Positions 18,481 to 34,420 of a stretch of DNA of 64,000 bases are shown piece after piece. The stretch is taken from NCBI GenBank assembly GCA_037975125.1, contig CM075851.1:122515464-122579463 (forward strand), in the 5' to 3' direction. The stretch comes from Latrodectus hesperus. Taxonomy: Eukaryota; Arthropoda; Arachnida; Araneae; Theridiidae. Position numbers and translations under genes: made by a program. How positions within the stretch are numbered: the stretch's first letter is position 1; each line of letters starts with the position of its first letter. The notes beneath the pieces were generated by a model, which ran no database searches, had not been told where the DNA came from, and saw only the letters and a list, made by a program, of their open reading frames with translations.

Positions 18481-19365
18481 ACATATTGAAGTTTTACACT
18501 TTCAAAATTTCCTAAACGAAATATTAAGAAAAGTACAGTTAAACTAAAGGTAAACTATATTCTCTAAAACATTTTAAATGGTGTGTTTAATTTTTAGCTT
18601 TTTAAGAATTTAGTAAGCTGAAAGTATTGAGTTAAGCATTTTAATACTCAATACAAATTATCTGAAGTTGTATTGAATATTTCTTCAGATATATTCTAAT
18701 AAAGAAACAAAAATCCACATGATTAATTCTGGATCATAATATTTTTGGTATTGATTTCGGTTTTATTCACAGTAATCATCTTGTGCTCTGTGGTTCAAGA
18801 TAGGCATCGAAGCAAATGAAAAGAGTTGATTTATTGTAAACCAAAATTCACGAGGTGGATGATATTTTTTCACAGTTATTTTTATGAAGTAAAAAGGAAA
18901 AAAATCAAATGTACTTTTATTTGAAGAAGAACGTTATTTGTCTTGCTCAATACAGCTAATACGAGCAATAAATGGCTATCAAATATAATGCCATTTATCT
19001 CTGCGTTTATGAGGCGAGAAAACACTAAAGTTTCGGGAGCTTCTTTTTCCATTAGTGCGAAACATTTCCCCAAAAACTGTCTCCAATAGTTGATGCAGTT
19101 ATGGGAAAATGAAACTAGATTCACAGTAGCATTAAACAACAATCATTTACGATTTCATCGATAGAATGGTATCATTATTATTTATATTTTTTGCAGTTTT
19201 ATATCCCTTGATTTGTTCACAGATGTAAGGATTGATTTTTGTTTTACATGGCAATGAAGGTAATAGAATAGGAATGAGGAAAACATTTCTTACCTAAAAT
19301 TATTGTAAAAAGTTATTATCAACCAAACTTCAGCACTATATTAGCAATTATATACTTGCATCTGG
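18481..19365. other. noncoding DNA with an unrecognised open frame
   Basis: Mostly AT-rich. Around 18880-19142 the minus strand is open for 86 codons and a little richer in GC (it includes KCFALMEKEAPETLVF). I recognise no domain, no splice context stands out, and the length is compatible with chance in a patch of mixed composition. Confidence 0.4.
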
Positions 19366-19369
19366 ATCA

Positions 19370-19620
19370 GGAGAAACTCTCCAAAGTGTACTTAATTCCT
19401 TTCTTTAGATTGAAGAAATTTCAGAATTTATCGTTGTCATGCAGGTTATCAGTAGAAACGGCCTTGGCGAAATTGACCTTGGCAATCTCATTCCCAATCC
19501 AACATGAACGAGGACCCATTGAAAGTGTATAGAGTGTTTTAACAAGCTGATTCAAAAGTTACAGTATATTCAGGCTTATCATATCTTAGACTTGGTATAT
19601 CAAAAAGAATAATCTTTTTG
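19370..19620 (-). pseudogene. non-LTR RNase H fragment, same family as 23.4-24.2 kb
   Basis: On the minus strand SIHFQWVLVHVGLG is followed by remnants of the N-E-x-x-K region (near 19460-19530). Just before it, in another frame, SLNIL-LLNQLV matches the SLNILDLVIRL of the better-preserved copy at 24 kb, so a frameshift separates the two parts. This is the C-terminal third of a LINE RNase H domain, without reverse transcriptase or zinc end in a readable state. Its closeness to the 24 kb copy in both motifs suggests one family, 5'-truncated. Confidence 0.65.
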
Positions 19621-20219
19621 ACGGAGTAGGTATTAGGAAATTTTGGATTTGACCTCAACTTCAAGAATTGAATATGTTACCAAACCATTAATGAGTATAT
19701 TTTGGAATCTTAAATGCATTACAATATACGTTTGATTATTGATTAACAGTAATACGTGTCAAAAAATGGAACAACAAATAAACTTAACGGGATAATATTT
19801 TTTTCAGAAACTAACAAAATAACCATAACTGAACTTTTCCTTGTGTGAAACTGTATGGAAATTTGGTGGATTATTTAGAAATCAAAATGGGCTTTGGAAG
19901 GAAGTTGTGCTAGTTCACTTTATTCTCATCGTGGCGCTAAAATGTATTATTCATGATTCTGGTATTAGTACTAGAAGAACTATATTCGCTAAGTCAATTT
20001 AAATGTATGTCAATCTGACGACATCGTTTTGATTGTTCGAACAAAATAGCATTTTCTAATATCGGGAGAGAAGCAGCAAAGGAACAACTCTGTGGGAATG
20101 AGAACAAAATTAAATACATGCCAGTGACTAAGACGGTTATCAACCCAACATTTCTTGAAATTGAACATTATTAATTTGAGAATATTAAAAACTTAACTTA
20201 CAATCTCGTATAAAAATAA
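19621..20219. other. noncoding DNA between two retroelement fragments
   Basis: Moderate GC content in parts; it could be more of either flanking relic, but I find no readable motif. Confidence 0.4.
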
Positions 20220-20520
20220 TCAAGAAAACATGGATATTGAAATCACATGATGTACAATTGCTGTAAACGATGTATTAATGGATTAAGAAATTATCTACAT
20301 TCAAAACAAACTAAAGAAAAATTAAAATACAAAATACCATTATCAAACCTATACTCACAAATGCCTTTGAAATCTGGGTGTCTTTGAGATCATTAACATA
20401 TTATATACTATCTTTGAAAAAAAGATGTTGAATACAATGAAGTAAATATTGATGGTATGAAGAGACTTACGTGCAACAATAATTTCTATATGATATACAA
20501 GGTGTCTCATATAATTAAAC
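20220..20520 (+). pseudogene. RTE/Jockey-like reverse transcriptase C-terminal tail
   Basis: The plus strand carries, across frameshifts, the segment after the polymerase core that is typical of such elements. CINGLRNYLHSKQTK (about 20264-20310) resembles the N-R-C-Y-x-G-L-x-x-x-L block. Near 20345-20375 KPILTNAFEIWVS corresponds to the K-P-x-L-T-Y-x-S-E-T-W-x-L block. Around 20455-20505 the N-N-x-x-Y-x-I-Y-K block is visible. The order and spacing agree with RTE or Jockey-type LINEs. The catalytic core and the element ends are absent. It is in the opposite orientation to the RNase H fragment 600 bases away, so it is a separate insertion. Confidence 0.65.
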
Positions 20521-20886
20521 ATATTTAAAATTCATTTTAAGATTTTATAGATCTAGCTCCAATATTTAGGATAACATGCTTTGCCTTTTCTATTTTTATT
20601 CTTTCTCCTTCCTTATGGATATAACTGTTGATAAATATATATGTCTAAATGAAAGATTGTTTTCCAGTATAAAATTCTTTAGCTTCTACGTGATGTCGAG
20701 TATTGTGTACATTCAAACTTTCATTTTATGCACAGGGATGATGTTATTTATGTTTGTCTTACTAGTAAAAATGAAGAAAAATATTCAAAGTAAAATTGAT
20801 TACTATTGAATCTTACATGAGGAGTACATTAAAATTTTATATCATTTTTCAGATGTTTTAAATTACTTAGAATTATTAAATATTAG

Positions 20887-22150
<1,264 letters not shown>

Positions 22151-22214
22151 TATTAGGTTGTGGAATACGTTCAGAGCATTTTTACCAAGTACTTTTATCT
22201 AAACAAAAAAAACA

Positions 22215-22641
22215 ATTATATAAATAAGTTAATCAACTATGTATTCGCCGTTGCTGTTTATAACCTCATCCCACCTCTCGACCCATTTGTTGATGCTGTT
22301 CCTCCAAAAATCAACTGGTCAGGTGTCAAAGAAATTGTTGAGGCAGTTTTTAAGGACCTCTTTGTTATCGAATGTAACGTCCTTCATATGGTTTTACTGG
22401 GAGCGGGAAAAATGGTAATCGGTCAGTGCAAAGTCCGGGAAATACGGTGGATGCTAAAGAGCCTCCCATTCAAGCTCATGGAGTGCGGCTTTGACAACTT
22501 GTACAACATGGGGCCTGGCGTTGTCGTGAAGGAGAATAGTTTGACCACATGTCGGTCAGGTCTTTTCTGTCGAGTAGTCTCCTTCCCCCGGTGTAGCTGG
22601 GTAATAAGCTCCTTGTTGACTGTGGCTTTTTTTCCGAGCAT
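22215..22641 (-). pseudogene. mariner transposase C-terminal part, left arm
   Basis: Minus-strand remnant of a DDE/D transposase that would cut and rejoin DNA at TA sites. Readable across two or more frameshifts: KELITQLHRG near 22590, then HDNARPH-V with the second catalytic Asp near 22510, HPPYFPDFALTDYHF with the third Asp near 22420-22465, and SINKWVERWDEVINSNGEY near 22250-22310 close to the C-terminus. Family members usually read [10 protein letters not shown], so this block has drifted. In-frame stops (for instance before HPPY and in the D-T-stop-P-V-D stretch) show it is dead. The N-terminal half is missing. Confidence 0.75.
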
Positions 22642-22654
22642 TTCTTATTGCACC

Positions 22655-22800
22655 AAGAGGTCCTTAAAAACTAACTCAACAACTTCTTTGACACCATACC
22701 AGATGATTTTTGGCTGAATGGCATCAACAAATGGGTCGAGAGGTGGGAAGAAGTAAACTTATTGATATAATTAACGTATTTTTTTAAAATAAAAGTCGTT
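22655..22800 (+). pseudogene. mariner transposase C-terminus, right arm
   Basis: The plus strand carries the same end again: EVLKN-LNNFFDT followed by DFWLNGINKWVERWEEV, within about 22658-22755, then the 3' UTR and the inverted terminal repeat. It differs from the left arm at scattered bases, so the two arms have diverged since the duplication or came from different copies. Only about the last 60 codons are present. Confidence 0.75.
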
Positions 22801-22836
22801 GATAAAAACGCTGCGAACTTATTCCCCAACCTAATA

Positions 22837-23439
22837 TATTGGTTTAATTTACCCATATTTCAATTTGGTAGAAATATAGATATGAAATTTTATAAATTAT
22901 TGAATAAAAATTAAATATAGTTAGAATAAAAACATTGATTGATATTTTAAAATATTTGTCCTTTCTAAATACAAAGAATTAAATAATATTGAAATGATAA
23001 AAATTATGAAATGTTAAGATATATTGACTTTATTTTTTTTACAATCAATGTTGTTATGCATTTTTCAGAAAAATTTAAGATATAATATTTTCAAAAATTT
23101 TAAAGCAAATTCTATGCACTTTAAGAAACTGCAAAAAAGTATAAGGACTTAATGTTTGTGACATAGTTAATATTTCATTTCATATACTGATATAGCAAGA
23201 AAATCATATTTCAGATTTTATCAATTGTTTGTTATATTTAAAATTCAGAAACATGAACAAGATTTAGTATGAAAAACACTTTGCATTGGACTAGTAATTA
23301 GAGTTAGTTTATATTTTGGTATTTCCTTTAGATTTTAGCAAATGATTGCATGAAAAATCCCACACCACCAAAGACAGTCAAACTAACGGAAATATATTTG
23401 TTGAATTTTCTGATTATATTTATTGGCTTGTGAGTTGTT
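22837..23439. other. AT-rich noncoding DNA
   Basis: Nothing recognised between the mariner and the non-LTR tail. Confidence 0.6.
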
Positions 23440-24215
23440 TGTTATTCGTTAAGTGTTTGTTGTTGTTGTTTTTTCTAATCCCAGATGGGGTAGCTAAGCT
23501 ATACCATCACCATAATACCAAAAACCATTAAAAAGTCTACAATGAAATAAAATTCTCCAAAACTTCATTCACAATAAAATTCAGACAGTCAAGAATATGT
23601 TTCGGGGATGCCTGATCAGCCTTGCACCAGTGACACTCCAGAAAGAATTTCTGGCCCTTTTGAAAAGACAGGGACCTAATGTGGCCACTCAAAATCGTGA
23701 AAGAGCAGTCTGCTGTATCCTAAGGATACTGAGCTTGTGCCACCTACGAGTTTTTTTCCCAAAGTACCAAGAGTGGGCAGGCGGATCTCTCCAAATTACG
23801 TTTAATTCCATCTTTTTAATAGTGGAGATTTCCTAAAACGTTAGTAGCGTTGCTTTGCAAGGTGTCAGCAAAGGCAGACTAGGCCAAGCCATCTACAATT
23901 TCGTTACCACTCAATCCAACATGGGAAGGAACCCACTGAAAATGTATAGAGTGTTTAGTAGAAAGTCGTATCACAAGGTCTAAAATATTCAAACTTGTCT
24001 TATCCCCAATGGTCGTCCAATGAGACAGGTGCTGTATAGAGGCACGACTTTCTATTAGTATCCAGATGTCTCTGAAAACAAGTTCAGATGTCATGTCTAT
24101 ATAATTCAATCCCTCATAGGTAGCTATAAGTTCCAATCTAAAAACCAAGTCAAGATCATCACAATGTGGTACATGAATACAACCCGCCCTATGTAAAACA
24201 TCATCTCTAATGTAC
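23440..24215 (-). pseudogene. non-LTR retrotransposon 3' end with nearly intact RNase H
   Basis: The minus-strand RNase H frame is open from upstream of 24148 to 23879. AGCIHVPHCDDLDLVF leads into LELIATYEGL, which holds the catalytic Glu. Next comes WILIESRASIQHLSHW, where the usual catalytic Asp of the D-S-R/Q block is Glu. SIHFQWVPSHVGLSGNEIVDGLA follows with the last Asp kept, and a TAG stop comes directly after it. Beyond it, in shifted frames, SGHIRSLSFQKG and a zinc end CHWCKADQASPKHILDC lie near 23620-23700. A short 3' UTR ends in a repeat of CAA type (ACAACAACAACAAAC, about 23455-23475), the likely priming tail. No reverse transcriptase remains: 5'-truncated. Confidence 0.85.
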
Positions 24216-25796
<1,581 letters not shown>

Positions 25797-25954
25797 ATGC
25801 TAAAAGTTTTGATACAAACACAGCAGACGATAAAATAATATATCGATTTCATCCATCGTTCAATATCGTCTGCAAAGTTTTTCAGAACATTTCAAAGTGT
25901 TTTACTTATTTTGTTATAAAAAAGACAGAATTATAACTCAGTGTAAGAACATCA

Positions 25955-26977
<1,023 letters not shown>

Positions 26978-27350
26978 CAATATGCATTTACATGACTCGT
27001 ATATACATAAATATAAAATATGCTCCAAAGCAACATTAACTGATCGTTGCAGCAGTGCTTATGCCAGAAACTTTGTATCTAAAATTCAATCGATTTCCAT
27101 TAACATTGCAAATTGCTATGTTTTAGAAACACTGAGTTGTTCCTTGTACCTGGCGCTTGAAATTTGGAAGAAAATGCATTCTAGGACTTTAGGTAGGGTG
27201 TGTAGGTGAAATTAGAACATTGGATGCAGTTGGATTTTGTTCTTATTCAATCATTCTTTAAATTTTATTGTAAAATTGTTACTTAAAATTAATGTATTTA
27301 TTTTACGAGTTACAAATTCAATTTTAGAGCATCACACACACACACACACA

Positions 27351-29403
27351 ATTGATAACAATATGTGATCTACACAAAGTTCCCTTTTATTAGAACACTG
27401 AAACCCTCAAACTTACAAATATTTTATATTGTTGAAAAGACCCAAAGCTATGTACCTAACACAATACTCATCAACTGAAGTGGTATTAGCAATTATTCAT
27501 AACGCATCAATTTATGAATCTATAATGAGTTTCTTTTTTATTGTATTCAATAAATGACTATTCTTGGAATGAAATAAACCTAGTTGAATAAGTTTCTCAC
27601 ACAGAATAAGTTTCTAGTCTTTCATTTAATGGATTATTTCAAAACTAAACCTTTGATCTACAGCGAACTCAGTTTTTTTTTCACAGTCAGTCAGTTAATA
27701 TCGCTCCGGTGTGCATGGAAAATCAAAAATAATTGAAAGAATTCAAAATTATTGCGTTAGGAATAGCAACAAAATGCAATAAAATATTCCAAAATCCTTA
27801 AGTAATTTAAAATTTCTATTTAAATCTAGACGCAGAGTTTTAATTTATAGCAAGTAGTAACTATATGTTGCTAAGTATTTTTCTTAGAAAATCAATTAAA
27901 ATAAATTTACCCGTAAAAAGATGAAATATTTTTGTCTATTATTTAATAAATTACAAAATTTTTATTGGTAGCTTATAGTATTAACTTAATCATTTAAAAT
28001 TTATTTTAATTGTGTCTTTAAGTGTCTGTAAATATATAAGTTTGTCATTTCATAATGTTATAAATTACTAATTCTTCCAAAAATTATATATTCATATAAT
28101 TGCATCTTTTTAGCAATTTAAGGTCATTGAATATCGTGAAATATTACTGCCCATTCAATACTACAGTCTATTATATGTTAATCAACCCTGCATCTTATTC
28201 TGAATGTGTTCTCAGTATGTTATCATTCACAAAGAACTTACTTTAAAATATGACCATAATTTAATACATAAAAAGGTGATTATTTTTTACATATAGTAAA
28301 ATTCATTTTAACAATAACAAAGTAAATCACAAGAAGAATAATCGAATGTCACAATTATCTGTCAATGTTTTCATCACATTGTTCATTTTAGTACATTTTC
28401 AACATATCAACATTCGAAAAATATTTAGTTTTTAATTTAATTGTGTGTTAAGTGTTTGTATTTAGATTCAATTTTTTTATTATAATATACTTCTTTTTAT
28501 TTAATTTTTTTTAAATAAAATGAACCAATTTTAACTTTAAGAATACATTTGATATACAGAAATTTATATACTTGAATATTTCAATATATTTTTGTCTAAT
28601 CAATTTCTTTTTAAAAAATGAAAATTTATTTTTTTTATATTCCACTTATTGTTTCTTTCTTTGATTTACGATTTTTGATTCTTCTTTTTGTTAGTTTTTA
28701 TGGAATAAAGAATAAAAAAAATGAGAAAAACCTTTTATTTCCATTTATGCAATGTACTATATGTTAATTATGTAGATATATTTATAAACTAATCTTTTAG
28801 TTAATAAACTATACTAACTTAACTTCTTTATTTTAACTATGGGATTAAAGCATCTTATATCATTAATTATCAGTTATAACTAATGATTAATGTAAAGTAT
28901 AATATTGTTGACAGTTTTACCAGAAAATAATGTTCCATCTATTTTATTATAAGATAACAGCGCGTATAAGCGCTATTAAACATTTAAATATAAATTATTA
29001 TACGCATAATATAACACTCCTTTATTCAAAATGTATTTAGAAAAGCAATTCATTAATTAAAACAAATAGTAAACAAGAAATATTATTTTGGTTAGTCTTT
29101 CATTTTCAAAATCTTGGATGAAATGCTTCTGAAATATTTTATAAAGTATATCATTTTACAATTTTTTACATTTTCTTTTTAATGTTTTAAGAATTTATTC
29201 CCAGATGATTTCTTATAAAAATTGTTAGCATATCAGTCTATAACTCCATTGTAAATTTAAAAAAATTATGCATTTCCAAAACTTTTCAAAATTTACAATG
29301 ATTAATTTATTGAATATTGAGTCAAAAAGGAAAGTTTTTTAAAGCAAATTTCCGCACAAAAATATTTCTTAGTTTGAAAAAATGTTTCAGAAGTTTTATA
29401 GAG

Positions 29404-29406
<3 letters not shown>
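27351..29406. other. AT-rich noncoding DNA
   Basis: Very AT-rich with many homopolymer runs. A short inverted repeat AGCGC-GTATAA-GCGCT near 28960 is the only GC-rich motif. No gene recognised. Confidence 0.6.

Positions 29407-29490
<84 letters not shown>
29407..29490. repeat. (TA)n microsatellite
   Basis: About 42 AT units with one GT interruption near 29477. Confidence 0.95.
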
Positions 29491-29491
<1 letters not shown>

Positions 29492-29744
29492 ACTAAGTTA
29501 TGCATTATATTAATTATTTCCTCAAATTTGAGTTAAATGCTATTTGAGTATTAAAGGTTAAAACAATGCACATATATGAAGCAAAGCTAAAATAAAACAC
29601 TTTATATTTGCAGGATATTTTTTATTACTTTTATTGATACAAATATTAAATTAGAGAAAAAATGGATTTATTATAGAGCTAATGAGTTTAATTTGAACAA
29701 AATGCACTTATTACTCATACTGGAGTTATTTTTTTTCGTTCGAT

Positions 29745-30146
29745 TTGATATCATTTCTGCATCACTTTATTGCAATTCTCATCTGTTTAAAATATCCACG
29801 ACGTCAATTAACGTTTCATCTATGTCATATCGTCTGGAGACGACGTCGTAAATCCAATTTGTCGATGAATTTGCTGTCTGCTTTCAAATCACATTCTTCA
29901 AATGGTAGAATAAAAGGTGAAGTTCACCATCGAACGATTGAGAACATTGTGGATGTTCCTTTTATTAATAAAATGATTTTTTATATAAAGACTAAAGCAT
30001 CGGTTCGAGAAGTCGTTTTCACAGCCATTAACGCTTTGATAATAAAAACGCAGAAAAAACAACGAAAGAGATATGACATAATATCCACTTTACGTCAGTT
30101 TAAATTGGCAAGGACGATTGAAATTTTTAAGCATTTCATTAATTAA
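29745..30146 (+). CDS. unrecognised open frame of 133 codons
   Basis: Open for 133 codons before a TAA. It begins at a TTG; the first ATG is at 29865, which would give 93 residues. The stretch is clearly richer in GC and CpG (for example GACGACGTCG near 29840) than its AT-rich flanks, unusual for chance. The product would be basic, with a WRRRRK cluster, KTQKKQRKR and many Ile and Lys; no signal peptide, membrane segment or known domain is seen. TTTGCAGG near 29608 could act as a splice acceptor upstream, but stops intervene in this frame. It may be an orphan gene, an exon, or a piece of an unrecognised transposon. Confidence 0.3.
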   Translation: MISFLHHFIAILICLKYPRRQLTFHLCHIVWRRRRKSNLSMNLLSAFKSHSSNGRIKGEVHHRTIENIVDVPFINKMIFYIKTKASVREVVFTAINALIIKTQKKQRKRYDIISTLRQFKLARTIEIFKHFIN

Positions 30147-30946
<800 letters not shown>

Positions 30947-31030
30947 CTGCCGTATACCCTTTATACAGTTAATATATCAAGTAATAGTTGTTCTTTTCAA
31001 TAAATTTTTTCTTGGATTTCTTTTAATTCA

Positions 31031-31125
31031 CATGCTGGCTGTTTGCGGTGAGATTAGTATCTTTAACTTCGAAGCAGTAGTTCCTTGGTTTGAATCCAGG
31101 TTCGGGCATGGATTTTCCTTTTATT
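31031..31125 (+). mobile_element. decayed tRNA-derived SINE head
   Basis: A tRNA-like head of about 75 bases: a box A-like TTTGCGGTGAGATTAGTATC near 31041 and a good box B GGTTTGAATCC at 31087-31097, followed by GGGCATGGATTTTCC, which resembles the start of the SINE body at 10.17 kb (CGACATGGATGTAC). Beyond about 31125 the sequence becomes featureless. More decayed than the two SINEs at 10-12 kb. Confidence 0.6.
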
Positions 31126-33630
31126 TTTACTTGGCATTATATTATTTAAGATAATTTTTAAATTCTAAAATTTTTATAACTGTTCCTCCATGCAAGTATG
31201 GAATATTAAAACTTAAGGCATGTACTTTAAAGAAAGAATAAAAATGACTTAAGTTACTCAATAGAAAGAAAATAATTGTTTGTAATCAATTTTGGAATGT
31301 ACTTTTATAGAATTAACGACGCGAAATATGATCTAATTATTATATTTGTGCACGTTATTTTGAATAAAGTACACCTCTGGGAAAATAGCTCAAGTTTTAT
31401 TAAAAAATAGCAATAAAATTATTTTATTTGATGCTATATTTCAATAAATTCAGCCCATAAATCAAAAATAATTTAGAATCTAATATTATAAATACCTAGA
31501 TGATGAAATAATAAAAGTTAAATACTATCATCTGAGTATATCAAGATTTAGATATGTGTTTGTATTATTAACATAAAAATGCTTAAGCTGAAAAATTTAA
31601 GTTATTCTTATACGAATTTTAAATAATATTTCTTGTTCAAATATATTTCATGTTTTAAATACTGTTAGTACCATAATACTCTCAGTAAAAATAGTTTTAA
31701 AAGAGATGATTTGAAATCAAATTCATCGTAATGAAATTTATTTTCAAAACTTTTGTTTAATAAAATTTATGGAAAATACATTTCAATTAAAATTCTCTTT
31801 ATATATTTTTTTGATATAAAATTGAAAAAAAATTAACAATCATTTTGTAACAAATTAAAATACTATTAAATTATGCTTAATATTACCGGAAAGTAACTAA
31901 TCAATAATTACTGAATTATAAGTACTTATAATAAAGTGAGTACATACAAAATATAATATTGTGGAATCTGTGATCTTAGCTCTATGTCTTTAATGTTATT
32001 TTAATAAATCACTTTTTCTCAAGTTCTGTAAGTTTGAAATGAAAAGTATCTCAAAATTATTACCTTAAAAAAACTGTGAATAATTTCATTGATACATCAT
32101 ATTTCAGTACAGGAATTTTACTAACTTGGACCAGACTCGAAGTTAATTACGTTGAACTAGTTTCATTTATATTGAGTTTTTTCATCATCATTACGTTGAA
32201 AATAATTCGTAAAAAATGAATGATTGTTCTCTGTATTGTAAAAATATAGATGGGTTATTTGTAATTTTATGTAACAAGTATTTTTGTCTGTTCATAAATT
32301 TTTGGTAATAATGTCAGTATACACTTCTGTTACATAGGCATTACACCTAAACGTTTCATTATACACATGTTAAAAATGTATAGCACTTACAAATTATATT
32401 AATAAATAATTTAAATCTAGATATAAAAATGCAAAACTTTAAAATCTTAATGGGATATGTCTTTAGCTTATATTTAATCTAGAAAACAAAAACAAATATA
32501 GAAATCATAAATAAGGATGAAATATAATAACCACAGTAATTCGAATATAATGATTGCAAAATTTATTTAGGAAAACTGCATTTGCTTATCATATAAGAAA
32601 AAGTAAATTCATCTCTAGTAGTTCTTAAAACAGATTGCAATTTTAAATATATGAAAGTTTTTAATAAAATGCTTCTTAAAAATATTTGATATTATTTGTT
32701 GTAACATTAACGACAAATTGTGTGACTTACATATAAGAGCAAATGAAAAATCTAATTATTTTTACTGTAAGAGAAAAGCAATGCAAAGGTGAAAGTAATA
32801 AATAAAGTATATCGATAAAGTATAATTAAGTATGTATAATTTAAACAGAAAATATATGTACTATGACTTACATAATTAAAACTTAACATTTGGTGTTATC
32901 TTAAAAACAACGAAATTCAAACAAAAATAGCGACTAAAATTTAAGAAAATATATATATTTTTTTTACTTACAGGCTATTTTCAGAAAAAATATAGTATAT
33001 GTTCTACAGTTATATAATGAGTTAATATCATCCGCATTATTCTCGATTTTGGTTTTCATGTGCAAAAAATTAAAAATGAAATTGATATATCATAAGTGTG
33101 TGTGATATTTTTACAAAAAATATTTATAGTCCTTAACACAATCTAAACAAAGAAAGTTAAGTAGAGTGCGTGAATAAAAATGTTGTATGATGAAGAAATA
33201 AAAAAACAGTTGCTGTTAGCATTTTCTAACGGGAAAAATTTCTTTGAATACGCAAAAGAAGCGAATATATGATGCAGTATAGTATCATTCAAATAGTAAT
33301 GACTAACTCTAATCTTAGAACATCTGATGTGATTAAGTAATTTATTGAAATTCGCTATAACGAAGATTTTGTACCGATAATCACTTCAGTACAACTTTTC
33401 AGTTAAGATCTGAATAAAATAATGCATATAAATAAACACCCTTCCTGTTTTACCTTCGAATTTTCATCAGAAGTGTAATTGAGAAGTAATGCATGGAATG
33501 TAATGAAACTTGTATTTGGATGTTGCTGTTTGGTTAACCTAAGACTTTGACTCCATTTCATTTCAATTTTTTTGCATTGTGGTTGCAATTAATATAAGAC
33601 CCATTTGAAGTCTCTATATTATTACTCATA
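31126..33630. other. AT-rich noncoding DNA
   Basis: AT-rich with no recognised repeat. From 33150 to 33600 composition is more mixed: a 30-codon plus-strand frame starting ATG at 33180 (reading MLYDEEIKKQLLLAF and on) and open pieces separated by stops might belong with the exon-like segment that follows, or be an old transposon. Confidence 0.4.
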
Positions 33631-33634
33631 CCAG

Positions 33635-33929
33635 GATGTAAGTAATTTAAATGATGCAACATTACCTAGGAATATTCTCGCTTCAAGAAAGAAGACATGT
33701 CATTCTTTGAAAATTGTTATCCATGCTTTATTGGAGGTAAGTAAAATACTCACCATATTTTTTTCCTTCCAAGAATCCCCTTTTTTATATTTTTCTTACT
33801 TTTTTCTCGAATTTCGAAAACATATTACTGTAATGATTTCAGGGATATACAGATGATAGAAAAGGTATTCAAACACATACCAAAAAAGTCAAAATATTTA
33901 ATAACTTCGGTATTAAAGCAGCATTTTAA
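33635..33929 (+). CDS. possible two-exon coding segment with 106 bp intron
   Basis: A plus-strand segment preceded by ATACCAG stays open from 33635 to 33736, reading DVSNLNDATLPRNILASRKK and on to HALLE, and ends in GGAG followed by GTAAGTA, a near-ideal donor. The next 106 bases are pyrimidine-rich and end in TGATTTCAG. Joining at that AG keeps the frame and continues GYTDDRKGIQTHTKKV to a TAA at 33927-33929. Donor, acceptor, phase and amino acid composition agree. The protein is not recognised. The frame upstream of 33635 is broken by stops, so either the first acceptor is real or the region is a pseudogene. Chance agreement is possible. Confidence 0.3.
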
Positions 33930-34415
33930 GTTTTGTACACCTCATTCAATTTCTTTTTATTTGAACGATACGAGAAACATCATTTCCTTGGAGAACAGGT
34001 ATTTTGAACAAAGCTAAATAAATATTGTCAAATATTATTTAATGTAATTTTTCCTACATAGCAATTTTTCTCCAAAAAGATTGTGATATATTTTTACTCA
34101 AAGCTATTAAAATATTTTTGGGATTAGACCACTTGAATTTACTAAAAACTAAGGAGCCTTGAATTTCTGACTAGACTGGATGATATCAATCTTCAGTGAA
34201 AACTCTCAAAAATCTAACTGTAAGTGTGAGTATTAATATGTCATCACTGTATTTTATAAGCGTGAAACAATTTTTCTTTCTTTTTCCTCTTCATTTATCT
34301 ATAAAACACTGTGTATTGCTTGTAATTAAAATAAAATAAATTTTTATGTTTAAGTAAATAAAATTTAAGGATATAAATGTTAAATCTTTAAATTTTTATA
34401 GTAATACTCATAGTT
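33930..34415. other. AT-rich noncoding DNA
   Basis: No feature recognised. A plus-strand frame out of phase with the preceding exon stays open for about 30 codons after 33928, with no domain seen. Confidence 0.5.
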
Positions 34416-34420
34416 ATGTC

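Larger units (their letters stand above)
22153..22834. mobile_element. palindromic mariner-like element with two 3' ends
   Basis: The element is bounded by TA at 22151-22152 and at 22835-22836. Both ends are inverted copies: the left begins TTAGGTTGTGGAATACGTTC, and the right, read on the minus strand, begins TTAGGTTGGGGAATAAGTTC. Similarity continues inwards for more than 50 bases. TTAGGTTG with a TA target is typical of mariner elements. Inside, both arms encode the same C-terminal end of the transposase (N-K-W-V-E-R-W) in opposite orientation, converging on the centre near 22640-22655. The element therefore has no 5' end of its own and is an inverted duplication of the 3' part. Length 682 bases; it cannot encode an active transposase. 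Confidence 0.8.

Noticed and set aside
22160..22717. 185-codon plus-strand open frame across the mariner
   Set aside because: It is antisense to the left transposase arm and only partly in frame with the right arm; an accident of the palindromic structure.
23597..23836. 79-codon plus-strand open frame
   Set aside because: Antisense shadow of the retrotransposon zinc end.
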